DNA of 64,000 nucleotides from Holtiella tumoricola (GTDB lineage Bacteria; Bacillota; Clostridia; Lachnospirales; Cellulosilyticaceae), in NCBI RefSeq assembly GCF_027857615.1, contig NZ_JAQIFT010000046.1, positions 113,628 to 177,627 on the forward strand, given 5' to 3'. The notes under the pieces were generated by a model, which made no database searches, was not told the DNA's origin, and saw only the letters and a list, made by a program, of their open reading frames with translations. A program made the position numbers and the translations under genes. Below, in pieces: positions 17,676 through 28,402 of the stretch (position 1 is the first letter of the stretch; every line of letters starts with the position of its first letter).

Positions 17676-19760
17676 TTAAGCTTTTTTGTCCGCAATAACT
17701 TTATCTTGGATATTTTTTGGACATTGTTCATAGTGATGGAATTCCATTGAGTAGTTACCACGACCTTGAGTTCTTGAACGAAGGTCTGTAGCGTAACCAA
17801 ACATCTCTGAAAGTGGAACGTATGCTCTAATTTCTTGAGCACCATTTCTAGCTTCCATCCCTTCCATACGACCACGACGTGAGTTAACGTTACCGATAAC
17901 ATCACCCATGTAATCATCTGGAACTGTGATGATAACTTTCATGATTGGTTCAAGAAGGATACCACCAGCTTTTTTCATAGCATCTTTAACTGCAAGAGAA
18001 CCTGCAACTTTGAACGCCATTTCTGATGAATCGACATCATGGTATGAACCATCGTAACACTCAGCTTTAACACCAACTAATTGGTAACCAGCAAGTGGTC
18101 CGCTTGAAAGTGCTTCTTGAATTCCTTTGTCAACAGCTGGAATGTATTCTTTTGGAATAGATCCACCAGTAACAGAGTTAACGAATTCATAAGTGTGTTC
18201 AGAGTTAGGATCAAGTCTTGTGAAGCGAACTTTACAGTGACCGTATTGTCCACTACCACCTGACTGACGTACGAATTTAGAATCGATGTCAACGTCACCA
18301 CCAAGTGTTTCTCTGTAAGAAACTTGAGGAGCACCAACGTTAGCTTCTACTTTGAATTCACGAAGTAGACGGTCAACGATGATCTCAAGGTGAAGTTCAC
18401 CCATACCTGCGATGATTGTTTGTCCTGTGTCTGTATCTGTGTAAGTCTTGAATGTTGGATCTTCCTCTGCAAGTTTTGAAAGAGCAATACCCATTTTTTC
18501 TTGACCAGCTTTTGTTTTTGGTTCAATAGCAACAGAGATAACTGGCTCTGGGAATACCATTGACTCAAGGATAACTGGGTGATTTTCATCACAAAGTGTA
18601 TCCCCTGTTGTAGTTCCTCTAAGACCTACAGCAGCTGCGATATCTCCAGAGTATACTTTGTCGATATCTTTACGATCGTTAGCATGCATCTGTACGATAC
18701 GGCTAATACGTTCTTTTTTACCTTTTGTTGAGTTGTATACGTATGAACCTGATTCAAGTGTACCTGAGTAAACACGGAAGAATGCAAGTTTACCTACGAA
18801 TGGGTCAGTCATAATCTTGAATGCAAGAGCAGCAAATGGTTCTTCATCAGATGAATGTTTCTCCATTTCTTCTCCTGTATCAGGATCAATACCTTTAATA
18901 GCTGGGATATCTGTTGGTGCTGGCATGTAAGAAATAACAGCATCAAGTAATCTTTGAACCCCTTTATTTCTGTAAGCTGTACCACAGAATACAGGAATAA
19001 TTTGAACGTTGATTACAGCGTTACGAAGTGCAGCTTTTAACTCGTCAAGAGAAATTTCTTCTCCATCGAAGTATTTCATCATAAGCTCTTCATCTGTTTC
19101 ACAGATAGCTTCGATAGCAGCAGCTCTGTACTCTTCAGCTTTATCAGCCATATCAGCTGGAATATCTGTACATTCGATATCTTTACCAAGATCATCTTTG
19201 TAGATATAAGCTTTGTTTTCTAATAAGTCGATGATTCCTACGAAATCATCTTCTGCACCGATTGGTAATTGCATTGGTACAGCATTTGCACCAAGACGTT
19301 CTCTCATCATGTTTACTGCATTGTAGAAATCAGCTCCCATGATGTCCATTTTGTTAACGAACGCCATACGTGGTACATGATATTTGTCAGCTTGACGCCA
19401 AACAGTTTCTGATTGTGGTTCAACCCCACCTTTAGCACAGAATACACCGATAGCAGCATCAAGTACACGAAGTGAACGTTCAACTTCAACTGTGAAGTCT
19501 ACGTGTCCAGGAGTATCAATGATGTTGATACGGTTGTTATCCCAGAAACAAGTTGTTGCAGCAGATGTGATAGTGATACCACGTTCTTGCTCTTGTTCCA
19601 TCCAGTCCATAGTAGCGCCACCTTCATGAGTTTCCCCAATCTTGTGATTTCTACCTGTATAGAAAAGGATACGTTCTGTAAGGGTTGTTTTACCAGCGTC
19701 GATATGAGCCATGATACCAATATTTCTGGTACGCTCAAGTGGATATTCTCTTCCTGCCAA
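17676..19760 (-). CDS. fusA: Elongation factor G
   Basis: EF-G catalyses translocation. The 694 residues show the G domain with AHIDAGKTT (G1), DTPGHVDF (G3) and NKMD (G4), domain II, domain III, domain IV with GQYGHCKV-type sequence, and domain V. Length is normal and it follows rpsG by 27 bases. Confidence 0.99.
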   Translation of the reverse strand: MAGREYPLERTRNIGIMAHIDAGKTTLTERILFYTGRNHKIGETHEGGATMDWMEQEQERGITITSAATTCFWDNNRINIIDTPGHVDFTVEVERSLRVLDAAIGVFCAKGGVEPQSETVWRQADKYHVPRMAFVNKMDIMGADFYNAVNMMRERLGANAVPMQLPIGAEDDFVGIIDLLENKAYIYKDDLGKDIECTDIPADMADKAEEYRAAAIEAICETDEELMMKYFDGEEISLDELKAALRNAVINVQIIPVFCGTAYRNKGVQRLLDAVISYMPAPTDIPAIKGIDPDTGEEMEKHSSDEEPFAALAFKIMTDPFVGKLAFFRVYSGTLESGSYVYNSTKGKKERISRIVQMHANDRKDIDKVYSGDIAAAVGLRGTTTGDTLCDENHPVILESMVFPEPVISVAIEPKTKAGQEKMGIALSKLAEEDPTFKTYTDTDTGQTIIAGMGELHLEIIVDRLLREFKVEANVGAPQVSYRETLGGDVDIDSKFVRQSGGSGQYGHCKVRFTRLDPNSEHTYEFVNSVTGGSIPKEYIPAVDKGIQEALSSGPLAGYQLVGVKAECYDGSYHDVDSSEMAFKVAGSLAVKDAMKKAGGILLEPIMKVIITVPDDYMGDVIGNVNSRRGRMEGMEARNGAQEIRAYVPLSEMFGYATDLRSRTQGRGNYSMEFHHYEQCPKNIQDKVIADKKA

Positions 19761-19787
19761 GGTAATGCCTCCTTAAGGTTATAAAAC

Positions 19788-20258
19788 CTAGAATCTGTAA
19801 TGAGCAAATGCTTTGTTTGCTTCTGCCATTTTGTGTGTATCTTCTTTTTTCTTAACTGATCCACCAGTGTTGTTAAGTGCATCTAAGATCTCTGCAGCTA
19901 ACGCTTCTGTTGTAGTTCTTTCTCCACGGTTACGTGTGTAAGTTGTTAACCAACGAAGTCCTAATGTTTGACGTCTTTCTGGACGAACCTCCATAGGTAC
20001 TTGGTAAGTAGCACCTCCTACACGGCGTGCTTTTACTTCTAATACTGGCATGATGTTTTCTAAAGCTTCTTGGAACACCTCTAAAGCATCTCTACCTGTT
20101 TTTTCCGCTACGATGTCGAATGCACCGTATACGATTTTTTGTGCAGTTCCTCTTTTACCGTCAAGCATAATGTTATTAATTAATTTAGTAACAAGCTTGC
20201 TATTGTATAATGGATCCGCTAATACGTCTCTTTTTGCAACATGTCCTTTACGTGGCAC
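19788..20258 (-). CDS. rpsG: 30S ribosomal protein S7
   Basis: S7 nucleates the 30S head and contacts E-site tRNA. The 156 residues start MPRKGHVAKRDVLADPLY and include the beta-hairpin with VKARRVGGATYQVPMEVRPERR. In other bacteria S7 represses the str operon by binding the rpsL-rpsG spacer, and here that spacer is also long and folded. Confidence 0.98.
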   Translation of the reverse strand: MPRKGHVAKRDVLADPLYNSKLVTKLINNIMLDGKRGTAQKIVYGAFDIVAEKTGRDALEVFQEALENIMPVLEVKARRVGGATYQVPMEVRPERRQTLGLRWLTTYTRNRGERTTTEALAAEILDALNNTGGSVKKKEDTHKMAEANKAFAHYRF

Positions 20259-20299
20259 GGTCTTCCCTCCTTAACTAAATTTATGATAAATCATAGGTA

Positions 20300-20404
20300 C
20301 TCGTCCCCTTTATAGGGGGATCGTGCGTGCCCTAATCTCATCTATATTAAACGCTTAGTAAGCAGTTTATATTCATAAGCGGGCACCGATAAGTGCTAAG
20401 CACT
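20300..20404 (-). promoter_or_regulatory. Folded rpsL-rpsG intergenic spacer
   Basis: The 156-base gap between rpsL and rpsG contains three hairpins: a GC stem TCCCC/GGGGA at 20304-20320, a six-pair stem CGCTTA/TAAGCG closing 20352-20381, and AGTGC-TAA-GCACT at 20392-20404. The location corresponds to the S7 translational repressor site of Escherichia coli, but the sequence was not matched to it. Function is an inference. Confidence 0.4.
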
Positions 20405-20414
20405 CATCTTAAAA

Positions 20415-20831
20415 CTATTTTTGTTTTGGTCTTTTAGCACCGTATTTAGAACGAGCTTGGTTTCTTTTAGCAACCCCAGCTGTATCTAAAGTACCACGTA
20501 CGATATGGTAACGTGTACCTGGTAAGTCTTTTACTCTACCACCACGGATTAAAACAACACTATGTTCTTGTAAGTTGTGTCCTTCACCTGGAATGTAAGC
20601 TGTTACTTCGATCCCGTTTGTAAGACGTACTCTGGCAATCTTACGAAGAGCAGAGTTAGGTTTTTTAGGTGTTGCTGTTTTTACTGCTGTACATACACCT
20701 CTCTTTTGTGGAGCAGAGATATCTGTAGCGCGTTTTTGTAAAGAGTTGAACCCTTTTTGTAACGCTGGTGCAGTAGATTTTTTCTCGATTGATTTTCTGC
20801 CTTTACGAACTAATTGGTTAAATGTAGGCAT
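20415..20831 (-). CDS. rpsL: 30S ribosomal protein S12
   Basis: S12 lies at the decoding centre and is the classic site of streptomycin resistance. The 138 residues contain TPKKPNSALRKIARVRL with lysine at the usual streptomycin position, so a sensitive form is expected, and GRVKDLPGTRYHIVRG. It opens the str operon behind a strong promoter. Confidence 0.98.
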   Translation of the reverse strand: MPTFNQLVRKGRKSIEKKSTAPALQKGFNSLQKRATDISAPQKRGVCTAVKTATPKKPNSALRKIARVRLTNGIEVTAYIPGEGHNLQEHSVVLIRGGRVKDLPGTRYHIVRGTLDTAGVAKRNQARSKYGAKRPKQK

Positions 20832-20899
20832 TCTGGCACCTCCTCGCTTAATGAATAATTCCTGCTTATGCAGTATTTACTTGTGCAAACTATCACACA

Positions 20900-20935
20900 C
20901 TGAACGATTTTAACATTCTCACATGCAAATGTCAA
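20900..20935 (-). promoter_or_regulatory. sigma-A promoter of the str operon
   Basis: On the minus strand a perfect TTGACA (20935-20930), a 17-base spacer ending in TGT, and TAAAAT (20912-20907), so an extended -10. Predicted transcription starts about 70 bases before rpsL. It lies directly after the rpoC terminator. Confidence 0.85.
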
Positions 20936-20952
20936 GGTCGAATTTTGATGGT

Positions 20953-20988
20953 AAAAAAAGGTCACTCTCCAAAAGAGCGACCTTTTTC
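20953..20988 (-). terminator. Intrinsic terminator after rpoC
   Basis: Arms 20955-20968 and 20974-20987 (GGTCACTCT / AGAGCGACC cores with one wobble) are followed by T runs on both strands. It lies six bases after the rpoC stop, ends the rpoBC transcript and insulates the str promoter. Confidence 0.88.
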
Positions 20989-20993
20989 CAATA

Positions 20994-23900
20994 TTAACCT
21001 TCTGTTACTTCGACTTCTACCTTACGATATCTGTCCATACCAGTACCAGCAGGGATAAGTTTACCAATAATTACATTCTCTTTGAGACCGATAAGTGGAT
21101 CCATTTTACCTTTAATCGCAGCTTCTGTAAGAACTCTTGTTGTTTCTTGGAATGATGCTGCAGATAAGAAGGATTCTGTCGCAAGAGAAGCTTTTGTGAT
21201 ACCTAATAGAGTTGTTTTACCTGTAGCAACCTCTAACCCCTCAGCAGCCATTTTATCGTTTACATCCTCAAATTCGAGAATGTCAACTAAGCTACCTGGA
21301 AGTAGATCTGTATCACCATTTTCTTCAATTTTAACTTTTTTGAGCATTTGTCTAACGATAACCTCAACGTGTTTATCGTTGATATCTACCCCTTGAAGAC
21401 GGTATACACGTTGAACTTCTTGAAGCATGTAGTCTTGTACGCCACGTACACCCTTAATTTTAAGGATATCATGTGGGTTAACACTACCTTCTGTAAGCTC
21501 ATCACCGGCTTCAATATAAGTACCATCAAGTACTTTAATACGTGAACCATAAGGAATAAGGTAAGTTTTAGCTTGCCCATTTTCACTATCTGTGATAGTT
21601 ACTTCACGTTTTTTCTTAGTTTCTGTAATTGTTACAACACCTGGGAACTCTGCAATAATTGCAAGCCCTTTTGGTTTACGTGCTTCGAATAACTCTTCGA
21701 TACGAGGAAGACCTTGTGTGATGTCATCTCCCGCGATACCACCTGTATGGAAAGTACGCATTGTAAGCTGTGTACCTGGCTCACCGATTGACTGAGCAGC
21801 GATAATCCCTACAGATTCCCCTACTCTTACTTCGTTACCAGATGCCATGTTTGCACCATAACATCTTGCGCAAACACCAATTTTTGATTTACATGTAAGT
21901 GCTGTTCTAATTTTAACTTTTTCAATACCAATAGCATCAATATACTCTGCTACTTGTGGACGAATCATTTTGTTTGCTTCTACAATCACTTCACCTGTTT
22001 CTGGGTGAACAATTGCTTCAGCTGCAAAACGACCTGTAAGTCTTTCGCTTAATGGTTCAATAACTTCTGCACCATCTTTGAATGCTTGAACCCACATACC
22101 TGGAATTGTAGCGTCTGCGTCATGACGACAGTCTCTTTCTCTGATGATAACATCTTGAGAAACGTCTACAAGACGACGTGTAAGGTATCCTGAATCGGCT
22201 GTACGAAGAGCTGTATCAGCAAGACCTTTACGAGCACCATGGGCAGAGATGAAGTATTCAAGTACTGATAGACCCTCACGGAAGTTAGCCTTGATTGGAA
22301 GCTCGATGATACGTCCTGATGGAGAAGCCATAAGACCACGCATACCTGCAAGCTGTTTAATCTGGTTGTTAGAACCACGGGCACCTGAGTGAGCCATCAT
22401 ATAGATAGGATTATATTTACCAAGTCCTTCAAATAGGGCTTTAGTAATCTTATCATTGGCTGTATTCCATGCTTGAATTACTTTATTGTAACGTTCTTCA
22501 TCTGTCATAAGACCACGTTTGAAGAGTTTTGTTACATGTTCTACTGCAACATCACCTTCAGCTAAGTATTCGCCTTTTCTCTCTGGAATAACCATATCTG
22601 ATACTGATACGGTTAATGATCCACGAGTTGAGAACTTAAAGCCTAAATCTTTAATGTTATCAAGAAGAATAGCTGTTTTAGTTGCACCATGTGTATTGAT
22701 ACATTTTTTGATAAGTTTTCCTAGTTCTTTTTTACCAACTAAGAAATCAATTTCGTATTTAAATTCATTTTCTGGGTTTGTACGATCTACAAATCCAAGA
22801 TCTTGAGGAATAACTTCGTTATAGATAATACGTCCAACTGTTGTTTCAGTAATACCTGTCTTCATTTCACCATTGATTTCAATAGTTCTACGTACTTTAA
22901 TACGTGCATGAAGTGTAATAACACCGTTTGTATAAGCTAAAATAGCTTCATTTTCATTTCTAAAGAATTTGCCTTCGCCTTCTTCGCCTTCTTTATCAAG
23001 TGTTAAATAATAAGTACCAAGAACCATATCCTGTGAAGGAACTGCTACTGGACCACCATCTGATGGTTTAAGTAAGTTGTTTGGCGCTAAAAGAAGGAAA
23101 CGACATTCTGTTTGTGCTTCTACAGAAAGTGGAACGTGAACCGCCATCTGGTCACCATCGAAGTCAGCATTGTAAGCTGTACATACAAGTGGGTGAAGTT
23201 TAAGTGCACGACCCTCTACAAGTACAGGTTCGAATGCTTGAATACCTAAACGGTGAAGTGTAGGCGCACGGTTAAGCATAACTGGATGCTCACGGATAAC
23301 TTCTTCAAGAACATCCCATACTTCTGGATGAAGTCTTTCAATCATATGTTTAGCATTTTTAATGTTGTGTGCTAAGCCATCAGATACGAGTTTTTTCATA
23401 ACGAATGGTTTGAATAACTCGATAGCCATTTCTTTTGGTAAACCACATTGGTAAAGTTTAAGTGATGGTCCTACTACGATAACAGAACGTCCTGAGTAGT
23501 CAACACGTTTACCAAGTAAGTTTTGACGGAAACGACCTGCTTTACCTTTAAGCATATCAGATAAAGATTTAAGTGGTCTATTTCCAGGGCCTGTAACTGG
23601 TCTACCACGTCTACCATTGTCGATAAGTGCATCAACAGCTTCTTGAAGCATACGTTTTTCATTACGAACGATAATGTTTGGTGCTCCAAGATCAAGAAGA
23701 CGTTTAAGACGATTATTACGGTTAATAACTCTTCTGTAAAGGTCGTTTAAGTCTGATGTAGCAAAACGTCCACCATCAAGTTGAATCATAGGTCTTAAGT
23801 CTGGTGGTAATACTGGTACAACATCAAGAATCATCCATTCTGGTTTATTACCAGAAAGTCTAAATGCTTCGATTACCTCTAAGCGTTTAATAATACGAAT

Positions 23901-24521
23901 TCTTTTTTGTCCTGTAGTATCTTTAAGTCCTGCTTTAAGTTCGATACTTTCTGCTTCAAGGTCGATATCTTGAAGAAGTTTTTTAATAGCCTCTGCACCC
24001 ATTTCTGCGGTAAATGAGCCATAGCCATATTTTTCTTCTGCTTCTCTGTACTCTTTTTCTGTAAGTACTTCTTTATATGATAACCCTGTATCTTTAGGAT
24101 CTGTAACAATATAGCATGCAAAATAAAGGATTTTTTCTAATAATCTTGGTGAAAGATTAAGAATAAGCCCCATTCTACTTGGGATACCTTTAAAGTACCA
24201 GATGTGAGACACAGGAGCTGCAAGCTCGATGTGTCCCATTCTTTCACGGCGTACTTTTGCTTTTGTGACTTCAACACCACAACGATCACAAATTACACCT
24301 TTATATCTGATACGTTTGTATTTACCACAATGACATTCCCAGTCTTTGCTAGGTCCAAATATTTTTTCACAGAATAGCCCGTCTCGTTCAGGTCTTTGTG
24401 TACGGTAGTTAATTGTTTCTGGTTTTTTTACTTCTCCTCTAGACCATTCACGAATTTTTTCAGGGGAAGCTAATCCAATTCTTATTGCTTCAAATAGGAC
24501 TGATTGATCCATATTAGTCAT
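20994..24521 (-). CDS. rpoC: RNA polymerase beta' subunit
   Basis: Beta' forms one side of the active-site cleft. The 1175 residues show the N-terminal zinc site (CHCGKYKR and CDRCG), the catalytic metal triad in NADFDGDQMAVHVP, the bridge helix and trigger loop region (TGGIAGDDITQGLPRIEELFEARKP), and the second zinc site (CKSKIGVCARCYG). The ATG used follows AAGGGAG at eight bases. The gap to rpoB is only 23 bases. Confidence 0.99.
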   Translation of the reverse strand: MTNMDQSVLFEAIRIGLASPEKIREWSRGEVKKPETINYRTQRPERDGLFCEKIFGPSKDWECHCGKYKRIRYKGVICDRCGVEVTKAKVRRERMGHIELAAPVSHIWYFKGIPSRMGLILNLSPRLLEKILYFACYIVTDPKDTGLSYKEVLTEKEYREAEEKYGYGSFTAEMGAEAIKKLLQDIDLEAESIELKAGLKDTTGQKRIRIIKRLEVIEAFRLSGNKPEWMILDVVPVLPPDLRPMIQLDGGRFATSDLNDLYRRVINRNNRLKRLLDLGAPNIIVRNEKRMLQEAVDALIDNGRRGRPVTGPGNRPLKSLSDMLKGKAGRFRQNLLGKRVDYSGRSVIVVGPSLKLYQCGLPKEMAIELFKPFVMKKLVSDGLAHNIKNAKHMIERLHPEVWDVLEEVIREHPVMLNRAPTLHRLGIQAFEPVLVEGRALKLHPLVCTAYNADFDGDQMAVHVPLSVEAQTECRFLLLAPNNLLKPSDGGPVAVPSQDMVLGTYYLTLDKEGEEGEGKFFRNENEAILAYTNGVITLHARIKVRRTIEINGEMKTGITETTVGRIIYNEVIPQDLGFVDRTNPENEFKYEIDFLVGKKELGKLIKKCINTHGATKTAILLDNIKDLGFKFSTRGSLTVSVSDMVIPERKGEYLAEGDVAVEHVTKLFKRGLMTDEERYNKVIQAWNTANDKITKALFEGLGKYNPIYMMAHSGARGSNNQIKQLAGMRGLMASPSGRIIELPIKANFREGLSVLEYFISAHGARKGLADTALRTADSGYLTRRLVDVSQDVIIRERDCRHDADATIPGMWVQAFKDGAEVIEPLSERLTGRFAAEAIVHPETGEVIVEANKMIRPQVAEYIDAIGIEKVKIRTALTCKSKIGVCARCYGANMASGNEVRVGESVGIIAAQSIGEPGTQLTMRTFHTGGIAGDDITQGLPRIEELFEARKPKGLAIIAEFPGVVTITETKKKREVTITDSENGQAKTYLIPYGSRIKVLDGTYIEAGDELTEGSVNPHDILKIKGVRGVQDYMLQEVQRVYRLQGVDINDKHVEVIVRQMLKKVKIEENGDTDLLPGSLVDILEFEDVNDKMAAEGLEVATGKTTLLGITKASLATESFLSAASFQETTRVLTEAAIKGKMDPLIGLKENVIIGKLIPAGTGMDRYRKVEVEVTEG

Positions 24522-24544
24522 GACCTTTACTCCCTTCTAAGCTT

Positions 24545-27500
24545 TTATAAATCAAAATCATCTACTGGTTCTTCGAATAAATCATCGACAACTGACTCAT
24601 CAAAATCAAAATCTAAAGATTCTTCTTCTAGATCTGCTTCTACTTCTAAATCAGTTTCCGCTAATTCTACATCATCATCGATAAACTCTGGATTTTGTGG
24701 TGCATCTTCGATACCTTCAATATTAACAGCTACGATTTCTCCATCTTCAACACTTTCTTTGATTTGAAGTTCGTCCATATCACTTGTTAATACTCTTACA
24801 TCAAGTGCGAGTGATTGAAGCTCTTTAAGAAGAACTTTGAATGACTCTGGAATACCTGGTTCAGGTATATTTTCGCCTTTAACGATTGATTCATAAGTTT
24901 TAACACGACCAACAACGTCGTCAGATTTAATTGTAAGGATTTCTTGTAATGTGTACGCAGCACCATAAGCTTCAAGTGCCCATACCTCCATCTCTCCGAA
25001 ACGTTGTCCACCGAATTGTGCCTTACCACCAAGAGGTTGTTGTGTAATTGTTGCATATGGTCCTGTTGAACGTGCATGCATTTTATCATCAACTAAATGG
25101 TGAAGTTTGAGGTAGTGCATGTAACCTACTGTTACAGGGTTATCAAATGCTTCACCTGTACGTCCATCACGAAGTTGTACTTTACCTGTGTGGTCAAGAG
25201 GAACACCTTCCCACTCTTTACGGTGGTCTAAGTTTTCTTCAAGGTAGTTGTATACACTTTCATCAATACGGTCTTTCCATTTTTCAGTGAATTCTTCCCA
25301 TGTATTATTAACATAGTCATTCGCCATTACAAGTGTTTCCATGATGTCAGACTCGTGAGCGCCATCGAATACTGGTGTTGCAATTTTAAAGCCAAGTGCT
25401 TTAGCTGCAAGACCTAAATGGACTTCTAATACCTGTCCAATGTTCATACGTGATGGTACCCCTAGTGGATTAAGAACGATATCAAGTGCTCTACCATTTG
25501 GAAGGAATGGCATATCTTCTACTGGAAGAACTCTTGAGATAACCCCTTTATTACCATGTCGTCCAGCCATTTTATCCCCAACAGAGATTTTTCTCTTTTG
25601 AGCAATATAACAACGAACCATTTTGTTTACACCTGGAGATAATTCATCACCATTTTCACGTGTAAATACTTTAACATCTACGATAATACCAGCTTCACCA
25701 TGAGGTACACGAAGTGATGTATCTCTTACTTCACGTACTTTTTCACCGAAGATTGCACGAAGTAATCTTTCTTCAGCTGTAAGTTCAGTTTCACCTTTTG
25801 GTGTTACACGACCTACTAAGATGTCTCCAGAACGTACTTCCGCACCAATACGGATAATACCTCTTTCATCAAGGTCTTTAAGTGCATCTTCACCTACGTT
25901 TGGAATATCACGAGTGATTTCTTCTGGACCTACTTTAGTATCACGTGCTTCAACTTCATATTCTTCAATATGAACAGAAGTGTAGATATCTTCTTTAATA
26001 AGTCTTTCACTTAAAAGGATAGCATCCTCATAGTTGTAACCTTCCCATGTCATGAATCCGATAAGTGGATTTTGACCAAGAGCAAGTTCACCATGATCTG
26101 TTGATGGACCATCTGCAAGTACATCACCTTTTTTGATCACATCACCTTTGTTGATGATAGGTCTTTGATTGATACATGTACCTTGGTTACTTCTTGAGAA
26201 TTTAGTTAATTTATATGAGTGTTTTTTACCGTCTTCTGAACGGATAACAATTTCATCTGCTGTTACTTTTTCTGCAATCCCATCTTCACGAGCTACTGCA
26301 AGTACACCTGAGTCTACTGCCGCTTTGTGTTCCATACCTGTTCCTACAATAGGACTATTTGTACGGATAAGTGGTACTGCCTGACGTTGCATGTTGGCAC
26401 CCATTAGGGCACGGTTCGCATCATCATTTTCAAGGAAAGGAATCATAGCTGTCGCAACAGATACAATTTGTTTTGGAGAAATATCCATAAGGTCAATTTC
26501 TTTGTAATCGAATTCTAGAATTTCTTCACGACGACGCGCTCTTACTTTTCTATTGATGAATTCGCCATTTTCATTGAGATCTTCTGTTGCTTGACATACT
26601 GTGTAGTTTTCTTCTTCATCAGCTGTAATATAAATTACATCATCAGTTACACGTGGTGTACCTGTTGATTTATCAATTACACGGTATGGTGCTTCAATAA
26701 AGCCGTATTCATTAATACGTGCAAATGTAGCAAGTGAGTTGATAAGACCGATGTTTGGACCCTCTGGAGTCTCGATTGGACACATACGACCATAGTGAGA
26801 ATGGTGAACGTCACGAACCTCGAAGCCAGCACGTTCTCTTGAGAGACCGCCAGGACCTAATGCTGATAATCTACGTTTATGTGTAAGCTCAGCAAGAGGG
26901 TTGTTTTGATCCATGAACTGTGAAAGCTGTGAACTACCAAAGAATTCTTTAATAGCAGCTGTAACAGGTCTAATGTTAATGAATGTTTGAGGACTGATGC
27001 TCTCAGAGTCTTGAACTGTCATTCTTTCACGTACTACTCTTTCCATACGAGCAAGACCGATACGGAATTGATTTTGAAGGAGTTCTCCTACAGCACGGAT
27101 ACGACGGTTACCAAGGTGGTCAATGTCATCTTTATGTCCTAAATCATATTCAAGATGAATATTATAATTAATAGAAGCAAAAATATCTTCTAAAGTGATA
27201 TGCTTTGGAACAAGTTCATTATGTCTTGCAATAACTGCAGCTCTAATATCGTCTTCTTCATCAAATTCTTCAATAATACGTACTAATGCTGGATAGTAAA
27301 CTGCATCTTTGATGCCTACTTCATCAACATTAATATCTGGGAAGAAATGATTAAAGTCTACTGTTTGGTTAGTAAGAACTTTAACTGGACGATCTGTTTC
27401 TGCTACTGCGATATAGATATGAGGTGCTCCAGTGTTTTGGATCTTGTCAGCTAAAGCAACTGTGATTTTTTCACCTGCTGTTGCTACTACTTCACCTGTG

Positions 27501-28402
27501 AACATATCTACTACATCTTCAGCAAGTTTATGACCTGTAACACGGTTTCTTAATGCTAATTTTTTATTGAATTTATAACGACCTACTTTTGCAAGGTCAT
27601 ATCTACGAGGATCAAAGAACATATTGCCAAGAAGTGTTTGCGCACTTTCAACTGTTGGTGGCTCACCTGGACGAATACGTTTGTATATTTCTAAAAGCCC
27701 TTCTTCATATGTCTTAGTAGTATCCTTTTCGATAGTTTGAAGAATTTTTGGTTCTTCTCCAAATGTATCAAGAATTTCAGCATCACTGCCGAGTCCTAAT
27801 GCACGTAAAAGAACTGTAACTGGTACTTTACGTGTACGGTCTACTCTTACATAGAAGATATCATTTGAATCTGTTTCATACTCAAGCCATGCTCCACGGT
27901 TAGGAATAACTGTTGCAGAGTAAAGCTTTTTACCGATTTTATCAAAATCGATTGCATAATAGATCCCTGGAGAACGTACTAACTGGCTAACAATAACACG
28001 CTCAGCCCCATTAATAATGAAGGTTCCGTTTTCTGTCATAAGAGGGAAATCTCCCATGAACACATCATTATCAATTGTTTCTCCTGTTTCTTTGTTGTGA
28101 AGTCTTGCTTTTACTTTAAGAGCGGCACTATAGTTAGTATCTCTCTCTTTTGCTTCTTCTACTGTGTATTTAGGTTTGCTGTCTAAAACAAAATCTACAA
28201 ATTCAAGACTAAGGTTGCCATTGAAATCTGTAATTGGAGAGATATCTTGGAATACTTCTTTAAGCCCTTCTTTGAGGAACCAGTTGTAAGAATCTTTTTG
28301 TACCTCTATAAGGTTTGGTATTTCAAAAATCTCATCTGTTGAAGCATAGCTCATACGAATTTGTTTGCCCACATTAATTGGACGAATCTTAGATTTTTGC
28401 AT
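24545..28402 (-). CDS. rpoB: RNA polymerase beta subunit
   Basis: Beta forms the other side of the cleft and the rifamycin pocket. I start at MQKSKIRPINVGKQIRM (1285 residues) behind GGGGTGAG; a TTG seven codons earlier lies within that site. The rifampicin region reads SSQLSQFMDQNNPLAELTHKRRLSALGPGG, the sensitive sequence. The last 60 or so residues form an acidic tail (runs of D and E ending VDDFDL), longer than in Bacillus but common in Clostridia. Confidence 0.98.
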   Translation of the reverse strand: MQKSKIRPINVGKQIRMSYASTDEIFEIPNLIEVQKDSYNWFLKEGLKEVFQDISPITDFNGNLSLEFVDFVLDSKPKYTVEEAKERDTNYSAALKVKARLHNKETGETIDNDVFMGDFPLMTENGTFIINGAERVIVSQLVRSPGIYYAIDFDKIGKKLYSATVIPNRGAWLEYETDSNDIFYVRVDRTRKVPVTVLLRALGLGSDAEILDTFGEEPKILQTIEKDTTKTYEEGLLEIYKRIRPGEPPTVESAQTLLGNMFFDPRRYDLAKVGRYKFNKKLALRNRVTGHKLAEDVVDMFTGEVVATAGEKITVALADKIQNTGAPHIYIAVAETDRPVKVLTNQTVDFNHFFPDINVDEVGIKDAVYYPALVRIIEEFDEEDDIRAAVIARHNELVPKHITLEDIFASINYNIHLEYDLGHKDDIDHLGNRRIRAVGELLQNQFRIGLARMERVVRERMTVQDSESISPQTFINIRPVTAAIKEFFGSSQLSQFMDQNNPLAELTHKRRLSALGPGGLSRERAGFEVRDVHHSHYGRMCPIETPEGPNIGLINSLATFARINEYGFIEAPYRVIDKSTGTPRVTDDVIYITADEEENYTVCQATEDLNENGEFINRKVRARRREEILEFDYKEIDLMDISPKQIVSVATAMIPFLENDDANRALMGANMQRQAVPLIRTNSPIVGTGMEHKAAVDSGVLAVAREDGIAEKVTADEIVIRSEDGKKHSYKLTKFSRSNQGTCINQRPIINKGDVIKKGDVLADGPSTDHGELALGQNPLIGFMTWEGYNYEDAILLSERLIKEDIYTSVHIEEYEVEARDTKVGPEEITRDIPNVGEDALKDLDERGIIRIGAEVRSGDILVGRVTPKGETELTAEERLLRAIFGEKVREVRDTSLRVPHGEAGIIVDVKVFTRENGDELSPGVNKMVRCYIAQKRKISVGDKMAGRHGNKGVISRVLPVEDMPFLPNGRALDIVLNPLGVPSRMNIGQVLEVHLGLAAKALGFKIATPVFDGAHESDIMETLVMANDYVNNTWEEFTEKWKDRIDESVYNYLEENLDHRKEWEGVPLDHTGKVQLRDGRTGEAFDNPVTVGYMHYLKLHHLVDDKMHARSTGPYATITQQPLGGKAQFGGQRFGEMEVWALEAYGAAYTLQEILTIKSDDVVGRVKTYESIVKGENIPEPGIPESFKVLLKELQSLALDVRVLTSDMDELQIKESVEDGEIVAVNIEGIEDAPQNPEFIDDDVELAETDLEVEADLEEESLDFDFDESVVDDLFEEPVDDFDL

